Shown: positions 17,913 to 27,259 of the stretch, in pieces
How positions within the stretch are numbered: position 1 is the stretch's first letter
Layout of the letters: the number at the start of each line of letters is the position of its first letter
NCBI RefSeq assembly: GCF_005406205.1
Contig: NZ_NXLZ01000001.1
Span: forward strand, 62,001-126,000
Direction of reading: 5' to 3'
DNA from: Campylobacter estrildidarum
GTDB lineage: Bacteria; Campylobacterota; Campylobacteria; Campylobacterales; Campylobacteraceae
DNA: 64,000 nucleotides
Position numbers and translations under genes: made by a program
Notes under the pieces: generated by a model
Databases searched by the model: none
Seen by the model: the letters and a program-made list of their open reading frames with translations, nothing else
Told to the model about the DNA's origin: nothing

Positions 17913-19072
17913 CAAAATCTCAATTTCATCGTAGATGCAAGTCCATCCGCACTAGAACTAACTATCAAATTCTCATTTTCATTCACGCCTTCTAAAATTT
18001 GAGTATTGATAGAATCTTTAATGCCAAGTTTCACATATTTTTTAACCGCTTGCTCATTTTCCAAAACCTCGACATAATAACCATTATCATCATTTTTTAT
18101 TGCATAACTTGGAACAACGATCACATCTTTAGCACTCGCTACAACAATTTCATTTTGAACGCTCATTCCTATACGTAAAAAATTATCTTTATTGGGAACA
18201 TAAAATTTCGCATAATAATAAATCGCATTAGAAGTGGAATTAGAAGAACTAGAACTAGAATTTGAGCTAGAATCACTCACCTCGGTATCGGCTGGATCTA
18301 TACTTGCTATTTTTGCCTGATAAGTTTTTTGAGGATCATTAAGCAAAGAAAAATTAATTTCTGTTCCTACTTTGATCTTACTTACATCTGCTTCTGCTAT
18401 CTCCATTTTTACTTCCATTTCGTCCAAATTAGCAATGCGAACTATAGTAGGAGTATTTTGATTTGCATTCACGGTCTGTCCCTCTTCAACAGCAGTATTG
18501 ATAATAACTCCGTCCATAGGTGCAGTTATGGTTGTATAATCCAAATCTTTTTGAGCATTTTTAAGTGTGATTTCAAGCTGAACTACTTGTGCATTAAGAT
18601 CAGCAACGCTTGCTCTTAAAGCATAATAATTATTTTTTTGAGTTTCTAAATTTTCTAAAGAAGTCGCCTTTAAAGCGTAAAGCTTCTTTTCTCTTTCGTA
18701 TTGCTTCAAAGCAATATCTAAGGCGATTTTTTTACTTTCTAAATTCGCTTTAGCACTTTGAAGTTGTGCTTTTGTAATATCTAAATCATTTTGCTGCTTG
18801 TCTTTATCAATTTGTGCGATCAAATCTCCTTGTTTTACACGAGATCCTACATCTACATAAAGTTTTACAATTTGTCCGCTAACCTGTGCACCTACATCAA
18901 CTTGATCCTTAGCATAAACCTTTCCGATGGCTTCTATGGATTGAGATATATTGTCTCTTTGTATTTTTTGAGTGAGGTAAATTACCTTTTCCTTATCATA
19001 AAAAAACCAATAATAAACCCCGCCAAGAATAACAATCAAAAACACTACTATAAAAATAATCTTTTTTTTCAT
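17912..19072 (-). CDS. macA: MacA-type periplasmic adaptor (HlyD/RND membrane fusion family)
   Basis: The 386-residue adaptor connects MacB to the outer-membrane channel. It has an N-terminal membrane anchor ([20 protein letters not shown]), a biotinyl-lipoyl segment ([20 protein letters not shown]), a long alpha-helical hairpin (about residues 90-160), the second lipoyl half ([18 protein letters not shown]) and beta-barrel/MP domains. A Ser/Asn-rich insertion ([19 protein letters not shown], about 263-281) sits in the barrel region and is encoded by repetitive DNA at about 18225-18280. The ATG at 19072 is preferred over the preceding in-frame TTG. It is first in the operon macA-macB-outer membrane factor. 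Confidence 0.9.
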   Translation of the reverse strand: MKKKIIFIVVFLIVILGGVYYWFFYDKEKVIYLTQKIQRDNISQSIEAIGKVYAKDQVDVGAQVSGQIVKLYVDVGSRVKQGDLIAQIDKDKQQNDLDITKAQLQSAKANLESKKIALDIALKQYEREKKLYALKATSLENLETQKNNYYALRASVADLNAQVVQLEITLKNAQKDLDYTTITAPMDGVIINTAVEEGQTVNANQNTPTIVRIANLDEMEVKMEIAEADVSKIKVGTEINFSLLNDPQKTYQAKIASIDPADTEVSDSSSNSSSSSSNSTSNAIYYYAKFYVPNKDNFLRIGMSVQNEIVVASAKDVIVVPSYAIKNDDNGYYVEVLENEQAVKKYVKLGIKDSINTQILEGVNENENLIVSSSADGLASTMKLRF

Positions 19073-19099
19073 CAAAAACCCTAAATTAATTATTTAAAA

Positions 19100-19107
19100 A
19101 TTTTATA
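19100..19107 (-). promoter_or_regulatory. Candidate -10 element of the macA operon
   Basis: On the minus strand TATAAAAT lies about 28 bases upstream of the macA ATG. A consensus-like -10 box is the main promoter signal for Campylobacter sigma-70, so this is a plausible but untested promoter. It is divergent from the dsbD promoter. Confidence 0.4.
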
Positions 19108-19199
19108 GACTAAAAGTGAATTTTTTGTGAATTATTGTAAATTTTTAACGTTAAAATCAAGTTAATAAAATTAATTTTTGGATATTTACCGCAAAAAAC

Positions 19200-19205
19200 T
19201 ATAAT
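19200..19205 (+). promoter_or_regulatory. Candidate -10 element of dsbD (TATAAT)
   Basis: A perfect TATAAT occupies 19200-19205, with a T-rich stretch (TTAATTTTTGGATATTT) just upstream as expected for Campylobacter promoters. It contains the first in-frame ATG (19204) of the dsbD frame, so if it is the real promoter that ATG cannot be the start codon. Confidence 0.5.
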
Positions 19206-19233
19206 GCGTTTGAAATACTTTCAAGGAGTAAAG

Positions 19234-20934
19234 TTGCGTTTTATTATATTATTGTTGTTTAATTTTTGCATTTCTTTTGCTTCCATTTTATCTTTAAATG
19301 ATGCCTTTCACGTCAATTCAAAAACTTACGATAGCTCGATAAATATCAATATCAAGCTAGGAAAAGACATTTATTTATACGCAGATAAAATAAAACTTCA
19401 CATCAATGACAAAGATTTAACTTCTTTTTTAAATTTCCCACCAAGCACACAAAAAGACAACGAACAAGTATATTTTCAAGAGCTTGATCTAACTTTACCT
19501 AATCTGCTTTTAGAACATTACGCTAAAAAAAATCTCAACCAAATCAAACTTGAATTTCAAGGTTGCTCCAAACAAGGCTTATGTTACAATCCGCAAATTT
19601 GGTACCTCGATCTTACATACAAAAACAGCCAATTTTCCATTTCAAAACCTTACAAACAAAATAAACAGCCTAAAGAAAAATTCAACTCCCAATCCGAAGA
19701 AGGAATGATCGCTAATTTTTTAGCTACTGATAATCTTTTTTGGATTTTACTAAGCTTTTTTGGCTATGGTTTATTGCTTTCACTTACTCCTTGCATTTTA
19801 CCGATGATTCCTATTCTATCCTCTTTAATCGTCGCAAAAAGTGGAGTAAAAAATTCTAAAAAACACAGCTTTTTACTCTCTTTTGTTTATGTATTTTCTA
19901 TGTCTTTAGCTTATGCCATAGCTGGAGTTATGGCTAGTTTTTTAGGTGCAAGTGTGCAAGGGATTTTACAAAAGCCTAGTGTTTTGATCGCTTTTGCGTT
20001 TATTTTCGTTCTTTTTGCCTTAGCGATGTTTGATGTTTTTCGCTTTGAGCTTCCTTTAAAATTCCAAAATTTCATACACAAAAAAAGCGACAATAAAAAA
20101 GGCATTGTAGGTATAGCCATCATGGGATTTTTATCGGCTTTGATCGTAGGACCTTGTGTAGCAGCTCCTTTAGCAGGAGCGCTAATCTATATCGCAAATA
20201 CCAAAGACGCTTTGCTTGGCGGAAGTGCTCTTTTTGTGATGAGTTTTGGCATGGGAATTCCCTTGCTTTTTATAGGCTTAGGGTTAGGGTTTTTAAAACC
20301 TGGGGCTTGGATGGAAAAAATCAAGCTATTTTTTGGCTTTGTTATGCTTGCGATGGCGATTTGGATACTCTCTCGCATTGTAGCAACAAACTATATTTTA
20401 ATAGCCTTTGGAATTTTAGGCGTATTTTTTAGCGTTTTTATGGGACTTTTTGAAAAAGCTGATGACTTTTTGACTCGATTTAAAAAAGCTATTTTGATTT
20501 TAGTTTTAAGTTATTCGCTAAGTTTATTTTTAGGTGGACTTTTTGGAGCAAAAGATTTTTTAAACCCTTTTAGTATAAACACGAAGCAGCAAAATGAAAC
20601 TTTAAACTATCATTTTATAAACAATCTTGATCAAATCAAACAAGAAATAAAAAACAATCAAAATGTAATGCTTGACTTTACCGCATCTTGGTGTGAAAAT
20701 TGCAAACTTTTAGATGAACTTACTTTTAGCGATGCAAGAGTGATACAAAAAGTAAAAAACTACAAACTTATCAAAGTAGATGTGAGTCAAAACAATGATA
20801 AAGAAATAAAAACTATGCAAAATTTCGATGTTTTTGGACCTCCTGTTTTGATTTTTTTTGAAAATGGTAAAGAAAAATTAAAAATTACAGGTTTTATTAA
20901 TGCAAAAGATTTGTTAGAAAAATTAAAATCATAA
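19234..20934 (+). CDS. dsbD: Thiol:disulfide interchange protein DsbD
   Basis: DsbD carries electrons from cytoplasmic thioredoxin across the inner membrane to periplasmic Dsb and cytochrome-maturation proteins. The protein has a signal peptide (LRFIILLLFNFCISFAS) and an N-terminal periplasmic domain with the Cys pair of GCSKQGLCYNPQIW. About eight membrane helices follow, with the active cysteines in LTPCILPMIPIL and GPCVAAPLAGAL. A C-terminal thioredoxin domain has WCENCKLLDELTF. I chose TTG 19234 (566 residues): AAGGAG at 19224-19229 is well spaced, and the upstream ATG 19204 lies inside a TATAAT box. The length then matches what I recall for C. jejuni DsbD. A strong hairpin follows. Confidence 0.88.
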   Translation: MRFIILLLFNFCISFASILSLNDAFHVNSKTYDSSININIKLGKDIYLYADKIKLHINDKDLTSFLNFPPSTQKDNEQVYFQELDLTLPNLLLEHYAKKNLNQIKLEFQGCSKQGLCYNPQIWYLDLTYKNSQFSISKPYKQNKQPKEKFNSQSEEGMIANFLATDNLFWILLSFFGYGLLLSLTPCILPMIPILSSLIVAKSGVKNSKKHSFLLSFVYVFSMSLAYAIAGVMASFLGASVQGILQKPSVLIAFAFIFVLFALAMFDVFRFELPLKFQNFIHKKSDNKKGIVGIAIMGFLSALIVGPCVAAPLAGALIYIANTKDALLGGSALFVMSFGMGIPLLFIGLGLGFLKPGAWMEKIKLFFGFVMLAMAIWILSRIVATNYILIAFGILGVFFSVFMGLFEKADDFLTRFKKAILILVLSYSLSLFLGGLFGAKDFLNPFSINTKQQNETLNYHFINNLDQIKQEIKNNQNVMLDFTASWCENCKLLDELTFSDARVIQKVKNYKLIKVDVSQNNDKEIKTMQNFDVFGPPVLIFFENGKEKLKITGFINAKDLLEKLKS

Positions 20935-21030
20935 AAAAGTTATTATAAAAAATTTTAAATTATCCAATCATTTACTTTCTATATTTATACTTTCATACAT
21001 GAGTAAAAACATTCATGAGAAAACTCCTTA

Positions 21031-21066
21031 AATAACCTTAGCTAAGCTATTTTAGCTAAGGTTATT
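21031..21066 (+). terminator. 15-bp perfect inverted repeat, likely terminator of dsbD
   Basis: AATAACCTTAGCTAA (21031-21045) and its exact reverse complement (21052-21066) flank a 6-base loop. The arms end in A/T-rich sequence on both sides, so it could act in both directions. It lies 97 bases after dsbD and about 67 bases before the porA -10 box, insulating the strongly expressed porin gene. Confidence 0.8.
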
Positions 21067-21131
21067 TACTTTCAAAAAACCTGAAATTCAAAACTTTAAG
21101 CATTTTTTAAGATAAACTCCTGTTTTTTATG

Positions 21132-21138
21132 TTACAAT
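21132..21138 (+). promoter_or_regulatory. porA promoter -10 region
   Basis: ATGTTACAAT ends at 21138 and gives an extended -10 (TG-x-TACAAT) preceded by a T-run. The porA ATG lies 39 bases downstream, leaving a short AU-rich leader with the ribosome site AGGAGA at 21165-21170. Confidence 0.6.
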
Positions 21139-21176
21139 TACATCGTTTTATTTTAAATTTTAAAAGGAGAATTCTC

Positions 21177-22415
21177 ATGAAACTAATTAGACTTAGTTTA
21201 GTCGCAGCTCTTACTGCAGGTGCTTTTTCAGTAGCTAGCGCTACTCCAGTAGAAGAAGCAATCAAAGATATCGATGTATCTGGAGTATTAAGATATAGAT
21301 ATGAAGGTGCTAACTTCGATAAAGACTTCCCAGGAAGAAAAAGTGATTTAATGATGAGCAAACAAAATCATTTATATAGAGCACAATTTAATTTCAGTGC
21401 TGCTATAGCAGACAACTTTAAAGCTTTCGTTCAATTTGACTATGGTGCTAAAGATGGTGGCTATAGTAACGAAGCAACTCTAAACGAGAAAAAAACTCTT
21501 GCTGTTCGTCAATTGTATTTAACTTATACAAATGAGGATGTTGCTACAAATGTAATCGCTGGTAAACAACAACTTAACACTATCTGGACTGACAACGGAG
21601 TTGATGGTTTGGTTGGAACAGGTGTAAAAGTAGTCAATAACAGCATCGATGGCTTAACCTTAGTTGCTTTTGGTGTAGATAGCTTTATGACTGAAGAACA
21701 AGAAGGTGATATGAGCGGGTTTTTATCAAACATTATGGGTAGCTCAATAGGTAACATCTATGGTGCTGCTGCTATAGGTTCTTATGAAGCTCTTGGTGGT
21801 GACTTTAATCCACAATTATGGTTAGCTTATTGGGACAATGTAGGATTTTTCTATGCTTTAGATGTAGCTTATAGTACAACTATCTTTGATGGTGTAAATT
21901 GGACTCTTGAAGGTGCATATTTAGGAAACTCTTTAGATAATGATACTCAAGTTGGTTCTGATAATGGTAACTTCTTTGGTTTAAGAGGAAGTATCGAAGT
22001 TGCTGGTTGGGATGCTAGTCTTGGTGGTTTATACTATGGTGACAAAGATAAATACACTATGACTACAATTGAAGATCAAGGAAATATCGGTGGCGTTTTA
22101 GCTGGACAAGAAATTTTCTATTCTCAAGGATCTAACTTAACTGGTAGTATGGGTAGAAATCTCTTTGGTTATATAACTGCTGGTTATACTTTCGATGAAA
22201 CAGTTCGCATAGGTGGTGACTTAGTATATGGTGGAACTGAAACAGCTGCTCATATAGGCGGTGGTAAAAAATTCGAAGCGGTTGCAAGAGTTGATTATAA
22301 ATACTCTCCAAAACTTGACTTCTCAGCATTCTATTCTTACTTAGATGTAGATGCGGACAAAAATGGAGATGGCGATCACAATGCTATAAGACTTCAAGCT
22401 CTTTACAAGTTCTAA
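21177..22415 (+). CDS. porA: Major outer membrane porin PorA (MOMP)
   Basis: This 412-residue trimeric 18-strand porin is the most abundant outer-membrane protein of thermotolerant Campylobacter. The start ATG 21177 gives a clean signal peptide, [20 protein letters not shown], cleaved near SATP. An upstream in-frame ATG at 21129 would overlap the promoter. Conserved blocks include [57 protein letters not shown] and the terminal strand IRLQALYKF ending in Phe, as required for BAM insertion. The segments between (for example [20 protein letters not shown]) correspond to the variable surface loops. Codon use appears more biased than that of its neighbours, as expected for high expression. Confidence 0.97.
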   Translation: MKLIRLSLVAALTAGAFSVASATPVEEAIKDIDVSGVLRYRYEGANFDKDFPGRKSDLMMSKQNHLYRAQFNFSAAIADNFKAFVQFDYGAKDGGYSNEATLNEKKTLAVRQLYLTYTNEDVATNVIAGKQQLNTIWTDNGVDGLVGTGVKVVNNSIDGLTLVAFGVDSFMTEEQEGDMSGFLSNIMGSSIGNIYGAAAIGSYEALGGDFNPQLWLAYWDNVGFFYALDVAYSTTIFDGVNWTLEGAYLGNSLDNDTQVGSDNGNFFGLRGSIEVAGWDASLGGLYYGDKDKYTMTTIEDQGNIGGVLAGQEIFYSQGSNLTGSMGRNLFGYITAGYTFDETVRIGGDLVYGGTETAAHIGGGKKFEAVARVDYKYSPKLDFSAFYSYLDVDADKNGDGDHNAIRLQALYKF

Positions 22416-22435
22416 AAATAAAATTTAACTCTATT

Positions 22436-22464
22436 AAGCTAGGTTTAACAACCTAGCTTTTAAA
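22436..22464 (+). terminator. porA rho-independent terminator
   Basis: AAGCTAGGTT (22436-22445), loop TAAC, then AACCTAGCTT (22450-22459), a perfect 10-bp stem followed by a T/A-rich tract. It starts 21 bases after the porA stop. Confidence 0.85.
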
Positions 22465-22947
22465 AATATTTTTTAATTTCCTTTGATAAAACTCATCTTA
22501 TTAATTTTGGATGTTAAGTCATACTTATGGCATTTTTCAAGAAAATGAGCAAAATAATTCCTTTAATAAATTTTTAATCTCATATTCTTTTAGTCTCTTG
22601 TAACTTGATATTTTTTCTCAAATCTTAAAAAATTACTTGTCTTTAAAAAAATCTTTTTAATAATTTTTACCTTTAGTATTTTTAATTTACTTTGTTTGAA
22701 TTGTATTTGCATAGTTTAATTGTTTCTTTTAAAAAATTTTACTCTCTACTCTAATTTCATCTTGACTCTTGCCAATCAAAAAGTGATGCTTGTGAAAAGA
22801 AAATTAAATAGACTAGCTTTTTCCATATAATCATCATTTTGTATATGCACTTTTTATTCTCGTATTATATGCCGATAACTAAATTTTTATTAAATTACAT
22901 AATTTTAGATTTATAGAGTATTATTTTTTATAGATAATTGATATTTT
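22465..22947 (-). other. Gene-poor interval with a possible decayed coding relic
   Basis: No intact gene was found in these 483 bases. On the minus strand a TATAAT box is followed by a short frame from an ATG near 22841. It reads KLVYLIFFSQASLFDWQES, a signal-peptide-like sequence, before a stop. Switching frame gives DEIRVESKIF, then short stop-interrupted stretches rich in Lys, Asn and Ile, down to about 22500. This pattern could be a remnant of an exported protein gene or chance in AT-rich DNA. The family is not recognisable. Confidence 0.25.
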
Positions 22948-24060
22948 TTATTTAAACCAATCAGCTATTTTCTCAAAAAATCCTTTTTGTTCTTGATGCA
23001 TTCCATCTTTGATACCAAAACTTTCACTTAATTTTTCTAAAAGTTCTTCTTGTTCATCATTTAAAGAAGTAGGAAATTTAATAGAAATTTGAACGATTTG
23101 ATTTCCTATGTGAGAACTATGCACATCTTTTACTCCCTCTTTTTCAAGAACAAATCTTTGCCCATCTTTTGCACCCTTTGGCAAATTCAAAGTCGCTTCT
23201 CCACGTATAGTAGGAACTTTTACACTTTGACCTAAAATAGCTTGAGTAAAAAATACAGGATATTTTATATATATATCATTTTCATCTCTTATAAAGGTCC
23301 TATCCTCATCAGCAATAATCTTAACATACAAATCCCCTCTAGAACCATTTTTGCTGATATTACCTTTTGAATTAACCCTTAAATTCATTCCACTATCAAC
23401 ACCCTCAGGAATGCTAATTTCTACTTGATCCTTAACTTCTTGATAACCCTTGCCTTTACAATCGCTACATTTTTCACGGATACTTTCACCACTTCCTTGA
23501 CAATCTGGGCAAGTTTGAGCAAAAGTGATAAATCCTTGAGAAATTCCTACTTGGCCGCTACCTTTACATTTAGGACAAGTTTGAAGTTTTCCGTCCTTAG
23601 AACCCGTTCCATTGCAAGTTTTACAAGAATCCTTATAAATAAAATCTATAGTTTTTTTACATCCAAAAACAGCTTCTTTAAAACTCAATCTTAAATTTAC
23701 AATCAAATCACTCGAAAATTTTTCTTCACCTGTTTTCTTACGACGAGACGATCTTCCAAAGCCATCTCCAAAAAAACTAGAAAAAATATCGCCTAAATCT
23801 TCAAAACCACCAAAACCAGAACTACTGCCAAAGCCTCCTTTTAAGCCATCTTTTCCATATCGATCATAAACAGCACGTTTTTCATCATCGCTTAAAACCT
23901 CGTAAGCTTCATTAACTAGCTTGAATTTATTTTCAGCTTCTTTATCTCCTTGATTTCTATCTGGATGATATTTTAAAGCCATTTTTCTATAAGCCTTTTT
24001 TATGGTATCTTTATCAGCACCTTGTGTAATTTCTAAAATTTCATAATAGTCTAATTCCAT
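22948..24060 (-). CDS. dnaJ: Chaperone DnaJ (Hsp40)
   Basis: This 370-residue type I Hsp40 stimulates the DnaK ATPase and binds unfolded substrates. Domains in order: J domain (residues 1-70) with KYHPDRNQG carrying the HPD motif; a Gly/Phe region ([20 protein letters not shown]); four zinc-binding repeats [24 protein letters not shown] and CSDCKGKG (about 144-205); then C-terminal substrate-binding domains. The length is normal. It is divergent from racR across a 185-base intergenic region. In C. jejuni RacR is linked to heat response and to this locus, but no RacR site could be verified by eye. Confidence 0.97.
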   Translation of the reverse strand: MELDYYEILEITQGADKDTIKKAYRKMALKYHPDRNQGDKEAENKFKLVNEAYEVLSDDEKRAVYDRYGKDGLKGGFGSSSGFGGFEDLGDIFSSFFGDGFGRSSRRKKTGEEKFSSDLIVNLRLSFKEAVFGCKKTIDFIYKDSCKTCNGTGSKDGKLQTCPKCKGSGQVGISQGFITFAQTCPDCQGSGESIREKCSDCKGKGYQEVKDQVEISIPEGVDSGMNLRVNSKGNISKNGSRGDLYVKIIADEDRTFIRDENDIYIKYPVFFTQAILGQSVKVPTIRGEATLNLPKGAKDGQRFVLEKEGVKDVHSSHIGNQIVQISIKFPTSLNDEQEELLEKLSESFGIKDGMHQEQKGFFEKIADWFK

Positions 24061-24201
24061 TTTAATTCCTTAAATATCAACGCAAAATTTCAAATTTTAT
24101 ACCACTAAAAAACATTTTAAAAATTAAAACGTAATTTTAGCAAAAATAAACTCAATAATTTATCAAAATTTAAATAAAATTATGTAAAATATTCTATTTG
24201 C

Positions 24202-24207
24202 TATAAT
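24202..24207 (+). promoter_or_regulatory. Candidate racR promoter -10 (TATAAT)
   Basis: TATAAT sits 38 bases upstream of the racR ATG, with a T-rich region before it and the ribosome site AAAGGAAAA at 24232-24240. It faces away from dnaJ. Confidence 0.55.
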
Positions 24208-24245
24208 ATAATAAATATTAAATACTTTTTTAAAGGAAAACATAA

Positions 24246-24917
24246 ATGATTAACGTATTAATGATAGAAGACGATCCTGACTTCGCACAACTTTTATCTG
24301 AATATTTAGCTCAGTTTAATATAAAAATTACAAATTTTGAAACTCCAAAAGAAGTTTTGAGTATGGGAATACAAGGTTATGATTGCTTGATTTTGGACTT
24401 AACTTTACCGGGGATAGACGGGCTTGAAGTCTGTAGAGAAATCCGACAAAAAAGCAATATTCCAATTATTGTTTCTTCGGCTAGAGGAGATCTTAGCGAT
24501 AAGGTCGTAGGACTTCAAATTGGTGCAGATGATTATTTGCCAAAACCTTATGATCCAAAAGAAATGTATGCAAGGATAACTAGCCTTATTCGTCGCACAA
24601 AAAGAATTGAAAATTTTAGTAATGAAAATATAAATTCAGCGTTTAAAATCGATGAAAGAAGACACGAGATTAGTTATCAAAATAAAGTTTTAACTTTAAC
24701 TCCAGCTGAATATGAGATTTTAGAATATTTAATTCAACAACACAGCTATAGCGTATCCAGAGAACAACTTGTCAATCGCTGCAAAAGCCTTAAAGATAAA
24801 GATTCTAAGAGCCTAGATGTTATCATTGGTCGTTTAAGAGCAAAAATAAATGATAATTCTAAATCTCCAAAACACATTTTTTCTGTTAGGGGTATAGGAT
24901 ATAAACTAATAGGATGA
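24246..24917 (+). CDS. racR: Response regulator RacR (OmpR family)
   Basis: This 223-residue protein has a receiver domain plus winged-helix DNA-binding domain. Receiver residues visible are the acidic pair IEDDPDF (8-10), the phosphorylation site Asp51 in LILDLTLPGIDG, and Lys in DDYLPKPYDP. The effector domain contains LTLTPAEYEILEYLIQQH and ends [11 protein letters not shown], typical for OmpR/PhoB proteins. RacR is known in C. jejuni for control of colonisation, growth at avian body temperature and alternative electron-acceptor metabolism. The stop overlaps the racS start by 4 bases, giving a coupled two-component operon. Confidence 0.93.
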   Translation: MINVLMIEDDPDFAQLLSEYLAQFNIKITNFETPKEVLSMGIQGYDCLILDLTLPGIDGLEVCREIRQKSNIPIIVSSARGDLSDKVVGLQIGADDYLPKPYDPKEMYARITSLIRRTKRIENFSNENINSAFKIDERRHEISYQNKVLTLTPAEYEILEYLIQQHSYSVSREQLVNRCKSLKDKDSKSLDVIIGRLRAKINDNSKSPKHIFSVRGIGYKLIG

Positions 24918-26155
24918 GAAAAAAATATTCTATTTCTACTAAACTAGTTGTATTATTTGTTTTAACCTTTTTTTTAGTTTGTATTCTTTTTATAATTTTA
25001 TTAAAAATTGAAGAAAACTCCTACGAAAAAGAAGGGGTTATAAGACAGAAGGTTCTTGTTAAAAATATGTTAAGCTCTTATAATTCAAATTTTAATATAA
25101 ATGCCTATTTTAACAACAATAACTTTTCTATTATAAAAAATTCAAACCTAAAAGACGCAATTAAAAAAAATGCTAAAATTCTTTTTTATGACAACGATAA
25201 TCAAATATGTCAGTATTTTTCTTTAAAATATCAAAATGATCTTTATCTTGATATTCAATGTGAAAATTTTCAAAATCTCTATAAAGAAAATATAAATGAT
25301 AGAGTTTATAATCTTTTATTGGTAGGATTTTTCTTCTTTTCTTTTTTAGTCGTTTTTATGTATTTTTCAGTTTTAAAATCACTCGAACCACTTAAAAAAC
25401 TTAGAAAGCAAGTTGCCAAAGCCGCGAATGGAAAAAAGTTTGAATTTACAGAATATCAAGAAGATGAAATTGGCAAGATTGCTTTTGAATTCAAAAAAGC
25501 TTTCACAAGAAGTCAAGAACTTATAGAATCAAGACAACTTTTCCTACGTACAATAATGCACGAATTAAAAACTCCTATAGGTAAAGGAAGAATCATTGCT
25601 GAAATGATTAAAGAGCAAAAGCAAAAGGAAAGACTTATCGATATATTTTCGCGCATGGATTCTTTGATTAACGAATTTGCAAAAATTGAAAATCTCTTTT
25701 CAAAAAATCATAATTTACACTTTAAACCTACACATTTTAGTATCATACTTGAAGAGGCTAAAAATTATTTAATGAAAGACGATTTTAACAAAATCGTTAA
25801 AATTTATTTAAATCAAGATTCTTTAATCAATGCAGATATGGAAATTTTTCCTTTAATCTTAAAAAATTTAATCGATAATGCTTTAAAATACTCAAGCGAT
25901 GGGACTTGTAAAATTTATTGCTATAAAGACTCTTTTGTAATTAAAAATCTAGGACAAGCCTTAAGCGAACCCATAGAATACTATTTTGAAGCCTTTACTC
26001 GAGAAAAACACCAACAAGCTAAAGGAATGGGTCTTGGGCTTTATATAGTTTTTGAAGTATGTAAGTTACATAATTTTGAGATTACTTATTATTATGAGAA
26101 AGGCAAACATTGTTTTAAAGTGTTCTTTGGAGATAAAAAAAATAATGACTTATAA
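24914..26155 (+). CDS. racS: Sensor histidine kinase RacS
   Basis: This 413-residue inner-membrane kinase partners RacR. It has two membrane helices (about 11-31 and 133-153) enclosing a small periplasmic sensor of about 100 residues, and a HAMP-like linker. The dimerisation/phosphoacceptor motif is [18 protein letters not shown] with His216. The ATPase domain has the N box [13 protein letters not shown] and the G2 box [13 protein letters not shown]. The G1 box appears weak ([10 protein letters not shown] in place of DxGxG), which may reflect family divergence. The recR start lies inside its last codons. Confidence 0.92.
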   Translation: MRKKYSISTKLVVLFVLTFFLVCILFIILLKIEENSYEKEGVIRQKVLVKNMLSSYNSNFNINAYFNNNNFSIIKNSNLKDAIKKNAKILFYDNDNQICQYFSLKYQNDLYLDIQCENFQNLYKENINDRVYNLLLVGFFFFSFLVVFMYFSVLKSLEPLKKLRKQVAKAANGKKFEFTEYQEDEIGKIAFEFKKAFTRSQELIESRQLFLRTIMHELKTPIGKGRIIAEMIKEQKQKERLIDIFSRMDSLINEFAKIENLFSKNHNLHFKPTHFSIILEEAKNYLMKDDFNKIVKIYLNQDSLINADMEIFPLILKNLIDNALKYSSDGTCKIYCYKDSFVIKNLGQALSEPIEYYFEAFTREKHQQAKGMGLGLYIVFEVCKLHNFEITYYYEKGKHCFKVFFGDKKNNDL

Positions 26156-26729
26156 AGAAGATCTAGAAAAATTTAATGAACTCATAGAAAGTTTTTCTAA
26201 ATTACCTACTATTGGAAAAAAAACAGCTATTCGTCTTGCCTATCATATTTGCACTGGCAATCAGTTTGAAGGTATGAAGCTTGCGCACAATATTGAAAAT
26301 GCTTTACGCTTTATCAAACCTTGTCAACAATGTGGAGCATTAAGTGAAAATGAACTTTGTGGAATTTGTACAGATGAAGAAAGAAACAAAGATACCTTAT
26401 GTATAGTTCAAACTCCAAAAGATATTCTAACCATAGAAGAAAGTAAAAGCTATCAAGGATTTTACTTTGTTTTAGATGAACTAGATAGTAAAAAATTAAA
26501 TAAATTAGAACAAATGATATTAAGACAAAATGCTAAAGAATTGATATTTGCTTTACCGCATAATCTTAATTCAGATGCAACTATTTTTTTTATAGAGGAT
26601 AGATTTAAAGATTTAAATTTACAATTTAGCAAAATAGCGCAAGGGATTCCAAGTGGAGTTAGTTTGGAAAATGTCGATATGGTATCTTTAAATAAAGCAA
26701 TCAACTATCGCATTAAAATAGAAAATTAA
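26145..26729 (+). CDS. recR: Recombination mediator RecR
   Basis: RecR helps load RecA onto gapped, SSB-coated DNA. I start the protein at ATG 26145 ([20 protein letters not shown], 194 residues) because an ORF extension upstream only reads through the racS C-terminus in another frame. The helix-hairpin-helix region [18 protein letters not shown] is followed by the zinc motif [16 protein letters not shown] and a Toprim domain ([16 protein letters not shown]). The C-terminal [20 protein letters not shown] is typical. The racS stop lies 11 bases inside. It converges with hydD, the stops overlapping by 4 bases. Confidence 0.95.
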   Translation: MTYKEDLEKFNELIESFSKLPTIGKKTAIRLAYHICTGNQFEGMKLAHNIENALRFIKPCQQCGALSENELCGICTDEERNKDTLCIVQTPKDILTIEESKSYQGFYFVLDELDSKKLNKLEQMILRQNAKELIFALPHNLNSDATIFFIEDRFKDLNLQFSKIAQGIPSGVSLENVDMVSLNKAINYRIKIEN

Positions 26730-27259
26730 TTTTTATAAGCAATATTTGCCAATTCCTGCAAAGAATGATCGGCAATCTTTTCGTAATCAAAACCTTCTTT
26801 TTTTAAATAATCAAGCAAGGTCTTTTCCATAATTTCACTCGCTTTTAAAATTTCTTTAGAAAGCTCAAAGCTCATCGGCTCTATACGCTTAGGGATACAA
26901 GCTAAAATTTGAGTTTGTGGTAAATCGCCAAGAAGTTCTATATATTGTAGAGTTTGGAGCATTTCAACTTCGTGAGCACTGCCACTCCAATTAATATTTT
27001 TTGGTATCGCTTCATAAGGAAAGAAAAAAACATCTCCTATACTTGCATCATCTGCATCGATACAATCAATTAAAATCATTTTATCATAACTTGCAATTAT
27101 ATAACTTAGCTGTAAAGCTAAAGTCCCGCCGTCAATAAAATCTAAAGTGTGGATAGGGTGAGTAAATTCATAATTTTTTTTAAAAAAATTACAAATATGA
27201 ACTCCTATACCCTCATCTGCAAACATTATATTTCCTATGCCTAGCACAAGGAATTTCAA
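26726..27259 (-). CDS. hydD: NiFe-hydrogenase maturation endopeptidase HydD (HyaD/HybD type)
   Basis: This 177-residue protease removes the C-terminal tail of the hydrogenase large subunit once nickel has been inserted. Family motifs are [18 protein letters not shown] (nickel-sensing Glu in DEGIG, residue about 17), [25 protein letters not shown] and the His of [12 protein letters not shown] near residue 93. It is the last gene of the hyd operon and overlaps hydC by 4 bases. The likely cut site in its substrate HydB follows DPCIACAVH. Confidence 0.92.
   Translation of the reverse strand: MKFLVLGIGNIMFADEGIGVHICNFFKKNYEFTHPIHTLDFIDGGTLALQLSYIIASYDKMILIDCIDADDASIGDVFFFPYEAIPKNINWSGSAHEVEMLQTLQYIELLGDLPQTQILACIPKRIEPMSFELSKEILKASEIMEKTLLDYLKKEGFDYEKIADHSLQELANIAYKN

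Noticed and set aside
20154-20432. 92-residue open frame inside dsbD
   Set aside because: It is in another frame of the DsbD membrane domain, whose own frame carries clear motifs.
24904-26144. Longer RecR start at 26052
   Set aside because: The added residues are racS codons in another frame, and RecR homologues begin near [11 protein letters not shown].
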